Assembly: GCF_029852145.1 (NCBI RefSeq)
Contig: NC_079973.1
Span: 17,191,921-17,255,920 of the forward strand
Direction: 5' to 3'
Length of the DNA: 64,000 nucleotides
DNA from: Microplitis mediator
Taxonomy: Eukaryota; Arthropoda; Insecta; Hymenoptera; Braconidae
In this document: positions 23,948 through 36,542 of the stretch, in pieces
How the letters are laid out: every line of letters begins with the position of its first letter
Position numbering within the stretch: the first letter of the stretch is position 1
Notes under the pieces: generated by a model
Seen by the model: the letters and a program-made list of their open reading frames with translations, nothing else
Databases searched by the model: none
What the model was told of the DNA's origin: nothing
Translations under genes and position numbers: made by a program

Positions 23948-23989
<42 letters not shown>
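23945..23989. repeat. (AAT)n microsatellite at the 3' junction
   Basis: About 14 AAT units directly after the retroelement. Dong of Bombyx mori is known to sit in TAA repeats, so this is either the target or a repeat added at insertion. Confidence 0.9.
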
Positions 23990-24639
23990 CTAGATTTGTA
24001 AATTTATTTTAATTTTCTTGGTATTTGAAACATGCTAATGCGCTGTCATGATAAGATGTCACACAGAGAAAAATGTTGGTTTGAAACCTACCAATTTTTA
24101 CAATGCTGTCGGCCAAATTTGAAACAGGAAGGGAAGCATCCAAAAAATTGTTGTGCTCATACGAAAAATTATTCTACTGTATCACAATACTTGTTACGCA
24201 CGAGAAACTTATCGATAAGCTTTAATATCAATTAATTTCATACCTTATAATAATTTTGATGCAGCATAATAATTTTTTATAAGAGCATAGTAATTTTTTG
24301 GATGCTTTACTTTCAAGATGCTTTAGTTTCAAGTTTGATCGACAGCATTGTAAAAATTGGTAGGTTTCGTGCCAACATTTTTTTCCGTGGCACAAGAATT
24401 TTGATGTCTTCTGATGCCAAAATATTTTCGATTTTATCCAATAAATAAGAAAAATTTCTTGACATTTAAAGAGTTATTTTATCACTTTTATTCAATGCTA
24501 TAAAAATTCAGTAAAAACAACTAAAAATTAAGCTGTCAAATTTTCATAAACTGCCGACATTTTTAAACAAAAGATACTAAATAAATAGTAAATAAAATAT
24601 AATCAATTCTGTAACCTAATATATTTTTTATAAGTATTG
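23990..24639. other. AT-rich DNA with one hairpin element
   Basis: Holds the small hairpin at 24062-24389 (listed separately) and otherwise AT-rich sequence without genes. Confidence 0.5.
24062..24389. repeat. Small CAC/GTG hairpin
   Basis: 328 bp from CACAGAGAAAAATGTTGG to CCAACATTTTTTTCCGTG. Inner arms share AAACCTACCAATTTTTACAA and its complement, then diverge. Flanking dinucleotides do not match. The frame at 24032-24235 lies in the left arm and is not supported as a gene. Confidence 0.6.
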
Positions 24640-24845
24640 TCAAACTTGTGGCAAGTGAGGCATCCAAACGAGGCCGATGTTTGGGAAGTAACGCAGTTGC
24701 GAGACTCAGCGTTACTCGGCTTCCAAATTCGGCGGCAGTTTGGAAGCCACACTTGCTGCAAGGATACTATGCCTAAAGTGTCCTAAGCTTAGCTTCCGAA
24801 TTCGGTGGCAGTTTGGAAGCCACACTTGCTGCAAAGGTCCTAAGC
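24640..24845. repeat. Repeat with AAGTAACGCAGTTGCGAGA word and internal duplication
   Basis: GGAAGTAACGCAGTTGCGAGA and neighbouring sequence recur at about 36595-36770. Inside, a block of about 43 bp (TTCGGYGGCAGTTTGGAAGCC plus flanks) is present twice, at about 24719-24761 and 24789-24831. Class unknown. Confidence 0.55.
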
Positions 24846-25420
24846 GACTCTCGAGCGACCGAGTATAAAAATTTAAACTAAATTAACAAAAAAATCACTC
24901 GATTTCTGTATTTTTTTTTTTTTTGCATGCCTTGAGCGCGAAGCGCTGAGGCTATGCTCTATAATCGCCTGAAAATGAAAAACTCGATTTCGTCATATTA
25001 AATTGTTTCTAAATTTATAAATACACTTAAATGATACAAAAAAAATATATTGTTACAAAGAAAAATGATTAAACAACAGATTTTTTACATTTTTAAGTCG
25101 ACTACTTACGATTTTTCTATAAAATATCGGTTTTTAGTGACTTATCGCGTTAAATTCCTCAGGAGTGATGGGCTAGTAAACACTATAACTTCCGAAAAAC
25201 ACAATTTTCCAACTTAATTTATTTTTTAATATCTTCGTATAGTTAATGCGAAGACCCCTTTTGAAAATGGCTGCTAAATATCTTATGGCTTAATTATAAT
25301 TAATATTTTTAGATAGGCATAACACGACAATTTCTACCCTTTGAGCAGCCATATTACTTATTTTTGCACACCTCAAGCGCGAAAGCGCCGGTGTGCTTTA
25401 TTTTAAATATACATTTATTT
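24846..25420. repeat. GAGCGCGAAGCGC hairpin-word repeat
   Basis: Two related words, TTGAGCGCGAAGCGCTGAGG (24937) and CACCTCAAGCGCGAAAGCGC (about 25367), bracket 440 bp of AT-rich DNA. The second word recurs at about 61763 at the right side of another insert. These may be ends of one mobile-repeat family. No gene. Confidence 0.45.
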
Positions 25421-25704
25421 CAAGAGTGAACATAGTCAAGATTATTTGTATTTTTTTTTTTACTATTATATACCTATACTAAAGTATACATACTAGCAGC
25501 TGGCGTTTCTTAGGTAAAATGGCGGGTATTTTAACAATTTATAATCTAATTTTTTTTTAATTAACAGTCGATACAAAAAAATATGTTAAAATTAAAAATA
25601 ATATAAAGGTTTTCAATGAAAAATTGTTGTACATGTAATAAACTTTTACTTTACTTGAGTATCATTCACATGAAGGCTTAAGGCATGCACTTTTGGATTT
25701 TCCA
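25421..25704. other. AT-rich spacer
   Basis: No gene or repeat boundary recognised. Confidence 0.4.
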
Positions 25705-25912
25705 AACTTTTTTTTTTTTTTGTTCAATCATTTTGGTTCTGCGGGAATCATCAGTTATGTGATTAATTTAAGTCCTAATCTAGTGGAATTTTTTTATTTC
25801 GAGAAAAAACGCTATAATTATCAACTAACCGCGCACGCTTTAGTGGGATTCGAACCCGGGACCTAACGAACGAAAGACCGACGCACTAACGACTAGGCTA
25901 CGCTACTTTTTT
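25705..25912 (-). mobile_element. tRNA-derived SINE, copy 1
   Basis: On the minus strand a tRNA-like head (25842-25907) has an exact A box TAGCCTAGTCG and B box GGTTCGAATCC, the internal promoter of RNA polymerase III. A non-tRNA body follows and a poly(A) run (poly-T on +, 25709-25722) closes it. Head and body match 36835-37066, including a GCGGTTAGTTGATAAT-like stretch. The head best resembles tRNA-Glu (TTC), with CGGTCTTTCG in the anticodon arm, but the stems are degenerate, so it is not a working tRNA. Needs a partner LINE for movement. Confidence 0.6.
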
Positions 25913-26633
25913 TTTTTTGAAAGAAGTTTTATTTGCTTTGAAAAATTACATTTTGTGTTTTATTTACATTAATTGGCTGCAAATATTAACTTAAAAACTA
26001 GCCATATCTTATTTCTGTTTTTAATTGTTTATAGAAACAAAGTAAAAAACTTATTTTAACAATTAGTCTCCTCGATTGGAGCAGCTGATGTTAATATTTT
26101 TATGAGATAGCTAATTCTGTTTATTTTAAAATCTTGGAACTGGTTAACTTAGTTATAGTAACAGACTAGATTTTTATTGCAACTTATGCAACGTCAACAG
26201 TTGTGGAAAATATTTCTTTATAAAAACCACTTGTTTTAAGTTTAATAAGACTTATACTAACTTAAGACTAGGATAATAATAAATAAATAAATAAAAGGTA
26301 GGAAATATGTACATTATTTACAAAAGAAATTACACTATCTCTGGCTTTTCTGTAATTGTCTTCGTAATTCTTTGCGATGTCTGGACTCTTCGGTTAGCCA
26401 CCAGTACCTCTCATCCAGCCGATGAGCATCAAGATAGCTCTTTCAGGAAGAGCTCTGGAGTAAGTGAAATCAAACCAATTGGTCTTAGCTTTCTCAGGGG
26501 TCAGAAAAATTTTTTTGTCCTTGTAAATTTTCAGAACTAAAATTTTTTGAAGTTCAAGAATTGATTTAGTTTGGTCTGCCCGTAACGCAATTGTTTCTTA
26601 AAATAACCGGTCGAAAACAGCTTAAAATTTTTG
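25913..26633. other. AT-rich DNA, no gene
   Basis: AT-rich with a short AAAT-type repeat at 26276-26297. The frame at 26307-26540 has no recognised domain. Confidence 0.4.
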
Positions 26634-26801
26634 TAAAAGACCAAAAACAGATCAAATAGTCCAATCAGACTAAATTCAGATCAAATTTTTCGGTCCGGGT
26701 AGATCAAAAACAGATTAAAATTTTTATAGAAGTTTAATAACAGACCAAGTAGTCCAAATACAGTCCAGTTAGACTAAAATCAGATCAAATTTTTCGACCC
26801 G
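26634..26801. repeat. Imperfect tandem duplication ending CCGGG
   Basis: Two adjacent blocks share CAGACTAAATTCAGATCAAA-like and TTTTTCGGTCCGGGTAGATC/TTTTTCGACCCGGGACTG words. The CCCGGG words suggest a relation to the CCCGGG-ended elements. Confidence 0.45.
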
Positions 26802-28395
26802 GGACTGAAAATGTCAAGATTTATCCCATTCGACTATATATATGTAACAAGAGGTGGAGGGCTTCCAAAAAAAATATCGAAAAATGCCTACATGGCCTAT
26901 TTTGTTTGACTATATTTTCATTTTAGGAACAATTTTCTCAGGTCCGTTTTGCCCCATAGTACATTTTGCCTTTCTTTTCCGTTATTATGAAAAAATTTAA
27001 TAATAAACTTTTCGGATTGTAATGAAATTTTTTTCGTTTAGAACAATAAATTTTTTTCAACGGTTGAAAAATAAACTAACTGTATTTTTAATTATTTTCA
27101 AAATTAAAAAAAAAAGTGTATTATTTATAGGCGCTATTTTATATTTTAATTAAATGGAATTTATTGCAGAAATAACTTAGCTATTTTTTAAAGATATTTA
27201 AAAAAAGATAAAAAGATGAATTACTATTATTTTTATTGGTAATGTTAATGTCAAGTGTAAAATTATCCAAGTATTTGGATGTCTACAAGGCAGAATTTAT
27301 TGATTATCTCGTATTCTGACTCTTCTAATCTCTCGTCCTCTATTCTCTTCCTCGTGGTACATTCATCCCAACTCAATTTCCAACTAAAACTTTTCACAAC
27401 GGCCATATGTCTTAATTCCATTTACAAAAGTTTATTTAAAAAAAAAAAAAAAAAAACTACAGAAAATAATAAACAACAAACATATAAAATAAAATTAAAA
27501 AATTATATTTTTCTGTTATGCCGTTTTGAATTCAAATGAAATGAGTTTTTACATTGTTTCTATAAAAAAAAAAAATATTAAAACAATAACACAACATTTG
27601 TAGGGAAAAATATTTAAAAAATATCTGCAATGTTGAGCGGTGATAAGTTAAATAAAAAATGTTATTCTAAAAAACATCTTCAAATTAATAACTTCTTATA
27701 ATTTTTAATTAAATAAAATAGTATTCAACTTTCAATTAAGTTTTAAACGATATTTATCTTCGTATGTTAAATTTTTTCTTTAGATAAAAAAACATTAAAA
27801 AAAATATAATAATTCAGTATTGTGAAATGGATGAAGATTTTTTCCTTAAAAGCTAACAAGTTTTAAACTTTTATAGTTACTTTATCAATTGATGAACGAG
27901 TCTATTCACATAATGGGATTTTTCATAGCATCACGAAGAGTTCAACCTAGTTGGATGAGCTCCAGCTCAATAAGTTTATACATAAAATACCAACGCCATT
28001 CTCATTTAATGTGGAGCTAAACTTTCCACGATATTCTAAGAAAATTGATTGTCTCCATAACAAAATCAAACTACCTCCAACATTTAATAGATTCAAGAAC
28101 AAGAACTACTAAATATAGAATATACAATATATAATACAAATAAATTATATACCTAAAGTTCCATATATATTCAATAATCAATACCTTACCAATAATAAAC
28201 TATAAATTATAGTCTGCATAATATATTATTTATGACAACAATAATAACAATGATAATAATAATAATATTAATTATGTCTAATTGTATAACTAGATTTATA
28301 TGCTAAATTACATGAATAAATGATCAAAGAGAAACTCGGATTCAATGTACAAAAAAGTAAAGTACAATAAGCTCGTTGCATTTACATATATATAT
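26802..28395. other. AT-rich DNA, no gene
   Basis: Long AT-rich stretch, homopolymers and short simple repeats, e.g. poly-A at 27437-27456. The frame 27279-27539 ends in a lysine run and has no domain. It may be unique host DNA. Confidence 0.5.
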
Positions 28396-28926
28396 TAGAC
28401 TGTGTCAGAAAAAAAAAAATGATTTTTTTTTCTATTTCAATACATCATAAAAGTTACTTTAATAAAAAAAAAAAATTCTCCTAAAATTTCAGCCCCATAT
28501 CTCAAAAATTGAGCTGGCGCACGGGGGGGGGGGTACCCTTTCCCATTTAAAATATATTATCAAAAAAATTTGTTTTGTCTATTTTGTAAGTAACTATGTC
28601 AAAAAATTTTTTTTCGATGTTTGAATTCAGCAGTCTTGTAGGAAATTAAAGTCTCTACAAAAAAGGTCTCCTGTGTCATACGGTCAAAGTTGATAGGCAA
28701 AAAGTTATAGAAGTTGAAACTTAGGAGGAAATGATTGAATTTTTAGGATGAATACAATTTTTTTGTTTTTTATTCGTAACTAGCAGGGTTTCATTTTTTT
28801 ATTATTTTGCAATTAAAGTCCGAATAAGATATGTAATTATCTACAAAAATGGTCCTTAGAGTCGTTTCAATAGAGCTCATAAAAAGAAAGTTGCAGAACT
28901 CTAAAGTTGAGAAAAATTGAATTAAT
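28396..28926. repeat. hAT-like element, left half (TAGACTGTGTCA)
   Basis: Begins TAGACTGTGTCAGAAAAA directly after ATATATAT, the same arrangement as the hairpin at 48268. It carries words shared with the other hAT-like elements (CTACAAAAAAGGTCTC). No right end is found; it is cut by the TTCCCGCT repeat at 28927. Confidence 0.5.
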
Positions 28927-30105
<1,179 letters not shown>

Positions 30106-30239
30106 CCCTAATATATATATATATATATGTATATGTGGTCACGTGTTATCCCGGTATCTATTGAGTAGCCGTGTCGTTTATTTCCATTTTGTTTGGTATA
30201 TCATCATACATTTTTACTTTCCCGATACATTTATACATT

Positions 30240-30271
<32 letters not shown>

Positions 30272-31947
30272 TTATATATATATATATTTTTTTTTATGTT
30301 TACCAAAAATATATATATTTAAATGTTGGATGAAAAACTAAAATTTACTTTGAAAGGAAAATTGTATTGAAAGCAAAAAAAAAATGGTTAGAATATTGAA
30401 GGTCATATTTTATAGTATGAGTCATATTACTATTGATATGTGTAAAGAATAATATAGATAGAAATACATGTGTAGATTTATCCCAGGAGAATATAATATT
30501 TAGAGAGTTATTTTTTTTTTTTTTTCAATTGGCAACGATCTCTGGAATATTTTATAAAATTGATGAAAGGCCAAATAAAAGAAAACTGAGCGCTCTTTTT
30601 TAATGAAAAATGGATGTAATAATTCAATCCATTGAAGTAAAATGAAAATAGACATGAATTTGACAAACTATATATTTAAAAATAATTCTTTCAATAATAA
30701 AAATGAATAGTAATGAAATATGATTTAATTAAAAATAAAATATTGAATTGTGAATGTGTATACAAATTAAATTATTTGTAATTTAGTTTGTACACGTCCC
30801 TCAGTGCAATTTGCAATGCGGCATTAAATCTCGCTGGCGCGAGACCGTGTGCCACCGTCGTCATATTTTGTCAGTAAAAACAGGGGGAAAATTTTATATA
30901 ACGTTGTTTTTAAATCTAACTTTGTATATATATAAAAGAGAGTAAGAGCTATGAAAATTTATGATCACGACTTTGTTGATCGAGCTCTCGTTTTGTTATC
31001 CCTTTAGTCTGGTTTCACATACTTTTAATATCATCGATTAAATTTACAAACAAAATATATACGTCACATGTTGTACATAATTTTATTTGATTTTATTAAT
31101 GCATTTAAATATTTTCGACATTTCATTATTCAAATTTTCAATCCAATCATAAGAAGTATAAATATTTTTATTACTATGCTTATTTTTATTCAAATTATTT
31201 TTATAAATCAAACTGATTTTAATTTTCATTAAAAAAATAAAATTGATTCTATCCTAATAATTTATTCTTATTCAGTATAGCAACATACTTTTATATTCAA
31301 TTTATTTATTAAGAGTATAAAAAAAAAAAAAAAAAAAAGTTAATAGATTATAGATGACTCAATAGATGTTATATATCCATTGAGAGAAGAAAATAACATA
31401 AAAAACATACAAACCAATTTCTCAAGTATACTTTTATAAGTATGAGTTCGTAAATAATTGTCAGGACACACATTGACTAACAACATCAGACGATAATCTT
31501 AGCACGTTAGAGAATGGAAAGTCGCGTAAATCACAAGCCCGTTTAATGTACATACTAAGATTTATATATGTATGTATATATAATAGTGGTGTATTAGAAC
31601 GAAGGGAGAGTTTTATTTAGTTTACTTCTGAGAGTCGATAATAATGTGTTCGATTATTCTTCCTGCAGCTTGTTCTACTCTCCCTTTACTTCTTTCTTCC
31701 TTTCTATCGCTACATATTACACAACCATAAACTATATATGAGAACCCTTTATAGACTATTTATTTGCAATATATACACACATATCTACAATGTATGCTCC
31801 AAGTATCTGTTGGTTAAATATCACAACAGCACAGCTAGTCCCAGTGGGATATATTCTAGCAGGTAGTTGCGTTTGCATCAGGCCCGTTAATGGAACCCAT
31901 GTTCACTTTAATAGTCTCTCACTCTAATGCCAGTCAAACCTTCATAT

Positions 31948-31950
<3 letters not shown>
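30106..31950. other. AT-rich DNA with (TA)n tracts
   Basis: Short (TA)n tracts at about 30109-30128 and 30241-30300, and AT-rich DNA. One GC-richer island (about 30793-30865) contains CTCGCTGGCGCGAG, a perfect short palindrome; it has no open frame. Confidence 0.45.

Positions 31951-32016
<66 letters not shown>
31951..32016. repeat. (TA)n microsatellite
   Basis: About 33 AT units, forming the left target of the hAT-like element at 32017. Confidence 0.9.
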
Positions 32017-32019
<3 letters not shown>

Positions 32020-33365
32020 GGTGCTTCATTTCCGAGCCAGATTTTTTTTTTCAAGTGCATGTAGAAAAAACCATAGTTCAACACGAAAAAAAAAATTTCG
32101 CGCAAGAAAAAAAATTCTATGTCGATTACAGGCCTAGCTCATTGAAAAATTCGATTTTCCCATTTAAATAACATAGGAAAAATTTTCTTTTTAGCTTTAA
32201 GTATTTTTAACCTCGTTAACAAATCAATAGATCGAATAGACTAATACATATTTTTGTAGGAAATTGAACGCTCTACAAAAAAGGTCTCTTATCATTTTTC
32301 GATAAATCCATCTGTTTCAAAGTTATTAGAGCTCAAAATAAAGTTGGAGATCGTTTTACTTTTCCGGTGAAACTATCAGAATTATCCCAAAATGTTATAG
32401 GGTCTTTTTTGTTGCCAAATTTATTCTCTACAAATTATTATCGGTAAAGTTTTTTCGAATTCCGCATTGTTTTCTAGTTATTTTCATTTCAATGTCGAGC
32501 TCTTGAAATCGATCAGAACCACTTTTTTAAGAGCTTGAAATTAAAATGAAAATAACTAGAAAACAAAAACAATTTGTCAGGATTAACGGTTTTATAATTC
32601 AAAACCATTACATAAACCATGTTTTTTTAAACATAATCCATCTTTTAGGTCCCAAGGACATTGAAAATTCGAACGAGATTCTTTAAACCTGTGTTTTAAT
32701 CATTCAATTTTTGAAAAGAATTGCAAATGAGGTTGGTACTTAAGAACAATTTCGATGAATAATTACGGGCATTTTATATTTTATATAAATATATATTAAT
32801 TGATACTTACCATAAGTTAATAACTGAATATATTTTATAGTATTGAACATTGACATTTAGCTAAAATTTCGAATTTTACTTAGTTAAAGTTCATATATCT
32901 TTTTAAATATTGATTTTAGAGATTTGACTTACGAAAACTTTTTTATAGAAAACTAAATTTCCTACAAAAAATGTCATGTACTTTTTTTCCTAAAAGTCGA
33001 CCGTTTACAAGTTAACAACAAAAAACCACTAATTTCGTAGGAAATTAGACTTTCAAGGCTTCCACGAGGGCTGTAGTTGAAGGTACTGCTAAGCACATAC
33101 AGGCTTTTTCAACAAGCATACAATTCTCTTCCAAGAAAACTTTGAACCGATAAGATACGTGAATATGGGGCTGAGTTTTATTCGATAAAAAGAAAAGAAT
33201 CAAAATTTACATGCTTTTAGCATGAGAAAACTCTAACGACGTTGTTCCAGTTCTTAAAATTGTTATTAAGAGCTCAAAACTTCACTGAATTTTTATTTTT
33301 ACATATAGAACAAGATTTTTGATGGGGAACGAAAAAAAAAAAATCTTCGTTTCACACGGAGCATC

Positions 33366-33368
<3 letters not shown>
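32017..33368. repeat. hAT-like element (TAGGGTGCTTCA) in (TA)n
   Basis: Ends are TAGGGTGCTTCATTTCCGAG and CACACGGAGCATCCTA, with ATATATAT on both sides; because both flanks are (TA)n the 8-bp duplication cannot be proved. The left 550 bp matches 20055-20600 closely (GGTCTCTTATCATTTTTCGA, TTTTCTAGTTATTTTCATTT), but the right half is unrelated, so this copy has lost or exchanged its right arm. Confidence 0.65.
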
Positions 33369-33419
<51 letters not shown>

Positions 33420-33426
33420 TATATAC
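33369..33426. repeat. (TA)n microsatellite
   Basis: About 25 TA units between two hAT-like elements, with one AATA interruption. Confidence 0.85.
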
Positions 33427-35262
33427 TAGGGTGCTTCATTTTAGAGCAACATTTTTTTTTATTAAGTCCCACCTGAAAATCTTGTAGTCAGTGAAAAAAC
33501 AAAAATTTTGAGCTGCATGGCAGCTCTTAATTCCGATTTTAACCCGTTGCCAATCCATTTTTTTTTCCCATTTAAATAACATTGAAAAATAATTTTATAT
33601 AACTTTTTCTTTCCGCTCACCGAATTAAAAATTTTTTTTTGCATTTTGACTTATAGGCTTTTGTAGAGGACTAAATTTGCTACAAAAAAGGTCCTTTGAG
33701 TCGAGTTCGTAACTCGATTAGATTTCTACACAAATCGCTTCTTGGATTAAAATTTCGTAAAAATAACACTAAATCTCATCTAACGGCCAAATTATTGACA
33801 ATGGATAAAAAATGTAAGGAATAATTTTGTAGGAAATTTTATGCCTTACAATTTTTGTAATCAAACAATTTATCCTAACTCTCAAAGTTTAGTTACTAGA
33901 GCCTCTTAAAATATAAAATCTCGGAAAAATTAAGTTTTTACGTCTCTAAAAACTAATTTAATAGATCTCCGTGAAAAAGTCGAACCGAAAAATTGTGATA
34001 TAAATACTGATTCTACATAAGTTGTGCATGAATTTGAGACCTTACATAAATAATCAAGTGACTTGGATAGTTTAAAAAAAGTTTCTTTAATATATGAGAC
34101 CTACAAAACCAGTACTATCTGTAGATTTACTCCCTAGTAGAAATAATCGAGTTTTCACTCGATATAAACCAGTAATTGGCCAGTGATATCGAGTAAAAAC
34201 TCGAAATCGCGCCACCTACAACTAAGTCATAAACATTGGTCACACCGACACTGTACCTTTACTAGTGTGTGTGTCTGTTTATTTTTTTCTGTTAACCTGT
34301 ACGCGTCGTTGTTTTAAAAAATATTAAAAAACAGTGTGAATTAATTAAAATTTGTGTATGTTAACGTGGAAATATTTGACAAAATATATTACAAAATGGA
34401 TGCGGTAAAAAAAGTTGACACAATAAATGAATTGCGACTGTGGGCGATAAAATCAAATAATTACTTTATTGTCAGATTTATTGTTGTTATTCTATTAATC
34501 TAATGATGTTATTTATTTCATAATATAAATAAATATAAATTAATCGTTTATGTCATATCGTTTATTTAACATTATTTTTATTTTATTTGACAATTTTTTA
34601 TAACCCTTGATAACCTCAATATTCAAAATTGATAGTTTCACTGGAGCCGCCATGTTTTGCTCGATCTCTAGTAAAACTGGCCAGTTACTTGACAGAAACT
34701 CGATATTACACTGGCCAGTTACTGGTTTAAGTCTAGTTAAACTGGCTAGTTACTGGCTAAAAACTCGATATCATTTCTACTAGGGCTGGTTTAAAAAATC
34801 TTACTGCCGTCAGATTTTAGTAAGTCCGATGACATACAAATTCTTGGTTCGACTTTTTCACGTAGATCTATTAAATTAGTTTTTGGAGACGTAAAAACTA
34901 AATTTTTCCTCGATTTTATATTTTAAGAGGCTGTAGTTACCAAATAGTAGCCAAATAGTGATTGTCACATGATTTTCATAAATTCGTTTTTAGAGAGTAA
35001 ACTTTGAGAGTTACGACGAATCGTTTTATTGAAAAAATTGTAGGGCTTAAAATTTCCTACAAAATTGTTGTTTACTTTTTTTATCTATCATCAATAATTT
35101 GGGCGCTAGATGAGATTTAGTGTTCTGTTTACGAAATTTTAATCTAAGAAGCGATTTGTGTAGAAATCTAATCGAGTTACGGACTCGACTTATAGGACTT
35201 TTTTGTAGCAAATTTAGTCTTCTACAAAAGCCCATATGTCAAAATGCAAAAAATTCATATCT
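33427..35262. repeat. hAT-like foldback (TAGGGTGCTTCA), right end lost
   Basis: Begins TAGGGTGCTTCATTTTAGAG. Left sequence 33640-34130 is the reverse complement of right sequence 34790-35260 (CTTATAGGCTTTTGTAGAGG and complement; AAATTTGCTACAAAAAAGGTCC and complement). The right arm stops at ATGCAAAAAATT, where the next repeat begins. Two insertions lie inside: 34132-34785, and a fragment at about 34930-34995 related to 11315-11385. The frames 33462-33644 and 35047-35235 are shadows of the arms. Confidence 0.6.
34132..34785. repeat. CCCTAGTAG-ended MITE with exon-like patches
   Basis: Ends CCCTAGTAGAAATAATCGAG and the near-complement CTCGATATCATTTCTACTAGGG (22 nt shown in two parts: CTCGATATCATT + TCTACTAGGG), flanked by CT on both sides. 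The interior is not repetitive: one patch has an ATG followed by about 35 open codons (from 34396, +), another a minus-strand ATGGCGGCTCC start (near 34654) with about 37 codons. No homology recognised; possibly captured promoter or first-exon pieces. Confidence 0.6.
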
Positions 35263-35941
35263 GGCCATATATAATTAGATATGACCATATAAGATCACAT
35301 ATATGATCATATATGATTCATGTATGTTTCAATATGAGTCATACATGTTCATATAAGATCATATGTGGTCATGTATGATCATATATGATACAACATAAAG
35401 TATTTTTACTCGATATTCAGTCCATATAAGATCATCACTGTTTAGGCTTCCATTATATTTAAATGGTGTATTGCCGTACGATAAACGGTGTGGCGCAATA
35501 AGTTATAGATCAAATTGAACGGAATATAGTATAGTGCCAGATAGCTCAACTGGTAGAGCACTCGGCGCGACACCGAATTGGTCTGGGTTCGATTCCCAGT
35601 TCGGGCTATCTATATTTTTCTCAATTTATCTATAAAGTGTCTTATTGAGAAGGTTTGCATGTTTAGGTTTCAACTATATTTAAATGGTACAATCTTCAAC
35701 TGATACGCAGAAGGATCCAGGTTCGAATCCCAGAAAAATACCAAATATTTTTTCGACGATAGAAAAATTAATAATGAGTGAACAACAGCTATATATAAAG
35801 AAATTTCAATGAATGTTAATAAACAATAAAATTAAAACCTGTATGTACATCATATGTGATCATATCTAATCATATATGGTCAGACATGGCCAATTTCCAT
35901 ATATGATCATATATGGTCAGACATGAATTTTTTTTCCCGGG
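35263..35941. repeat. CCCGGG-ended ATATGATCATAT repeat carrying tRNA-like units
   Basis: Both sides are ATATATGATCATATATGATT-like words and the right end reads GAATTTTTTTTCCCGGG, as in 6927-8558; the left CCCGGG is missing. The interior holds a block of about 220 bp repeated imperfectly (TTATATTTAAATGGT near 35450 and CTATATTTAAATGGT near 35674), the first containing a tRNA-like sequence. Confidence 0.55.
35536..35606 (+). tRNA. tRNA-like sequence (probable pseudo-tRNA or SINE head)
   Basis: 71 nt with an exact A box TAGCTCAACTG, B box GGTTCGATTCC, a D stem GCTC/GAGC and a perfect T stem CTGGG/CCCAG. The acceptor stem pairs at five of seven positions. The anticodon arm TCGG/CCGA has loop CGCGACA, which lacks the usual U33, so anticodon assignment (CGA by position) is unsafe. 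No CCA is encoded, as is normal in eukaryotes. A second, badly degraded unit follows at about 35693-35740. Embedded in a mobile repeat, so more likely a tRNA-derived relic than a working gene. Confidence 0.4.
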
Positions 35942-36542
35942 TAATGATTTTTTTTTCTAGTCGATACATACTTTTAATTTGCATATTTATTATTAAATTT
36001 TTTTATTGTCGTAAATAAAGGGTGATATGACGCGCTACCTAAATTAAGGGTAACAATATGTTTAAAATTTATTTTTATGGTTTTAATAGAATTGACGTGA
36101 CAGTGAAACGGAATTTTTTTTTTTTTTTAATATTTTTTCACGATTTCATGATATTCTGAAACTAAAACATTTTTAATCGAAGAGCTTTCATTCGACAGAA
36201 ATTTATGTCAACTTTCCCCAAACTGGTTCAGTCAGTCGTAAGAAAAAGTTTTTTTTAGATCGCTTGGAAATTAGATGGGATTTTTGTTTTTCTTAATTTT
36301 TCAATAGTATGTATTATATGTCAAAAATATCAAAAAATTCAATTCTATAATTCAAAAGTCATCGGATTACCTACTATATATAGATATGTTTCTCATATTA
36401 GGTAGATTTCGTTAGAAATCGGACTATTGCAATGGGTCTCATGATGGAATTATCAAAGAATTTTGTTACCATATGTCTTATTTTACCTAGTAGATCCAAA
36501 AAATACCATCCACTCAAAATTTTATATATATATATATATACG
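35942..36542. other. AT-rich DNA, no gene
   Basis: AT-rich sequence ending in a short (TA)n at 36524-36540. Nothing coding recognised. Confidence 0.45.

Noticed and set aside
35693..35740. Second tRNA gene
   Set aside because: Only a B-box-like GGTTCGAATCC remains; the D arm and acceptor stem do not form. Kept only as a degraded duplicate of the 35536 unit.
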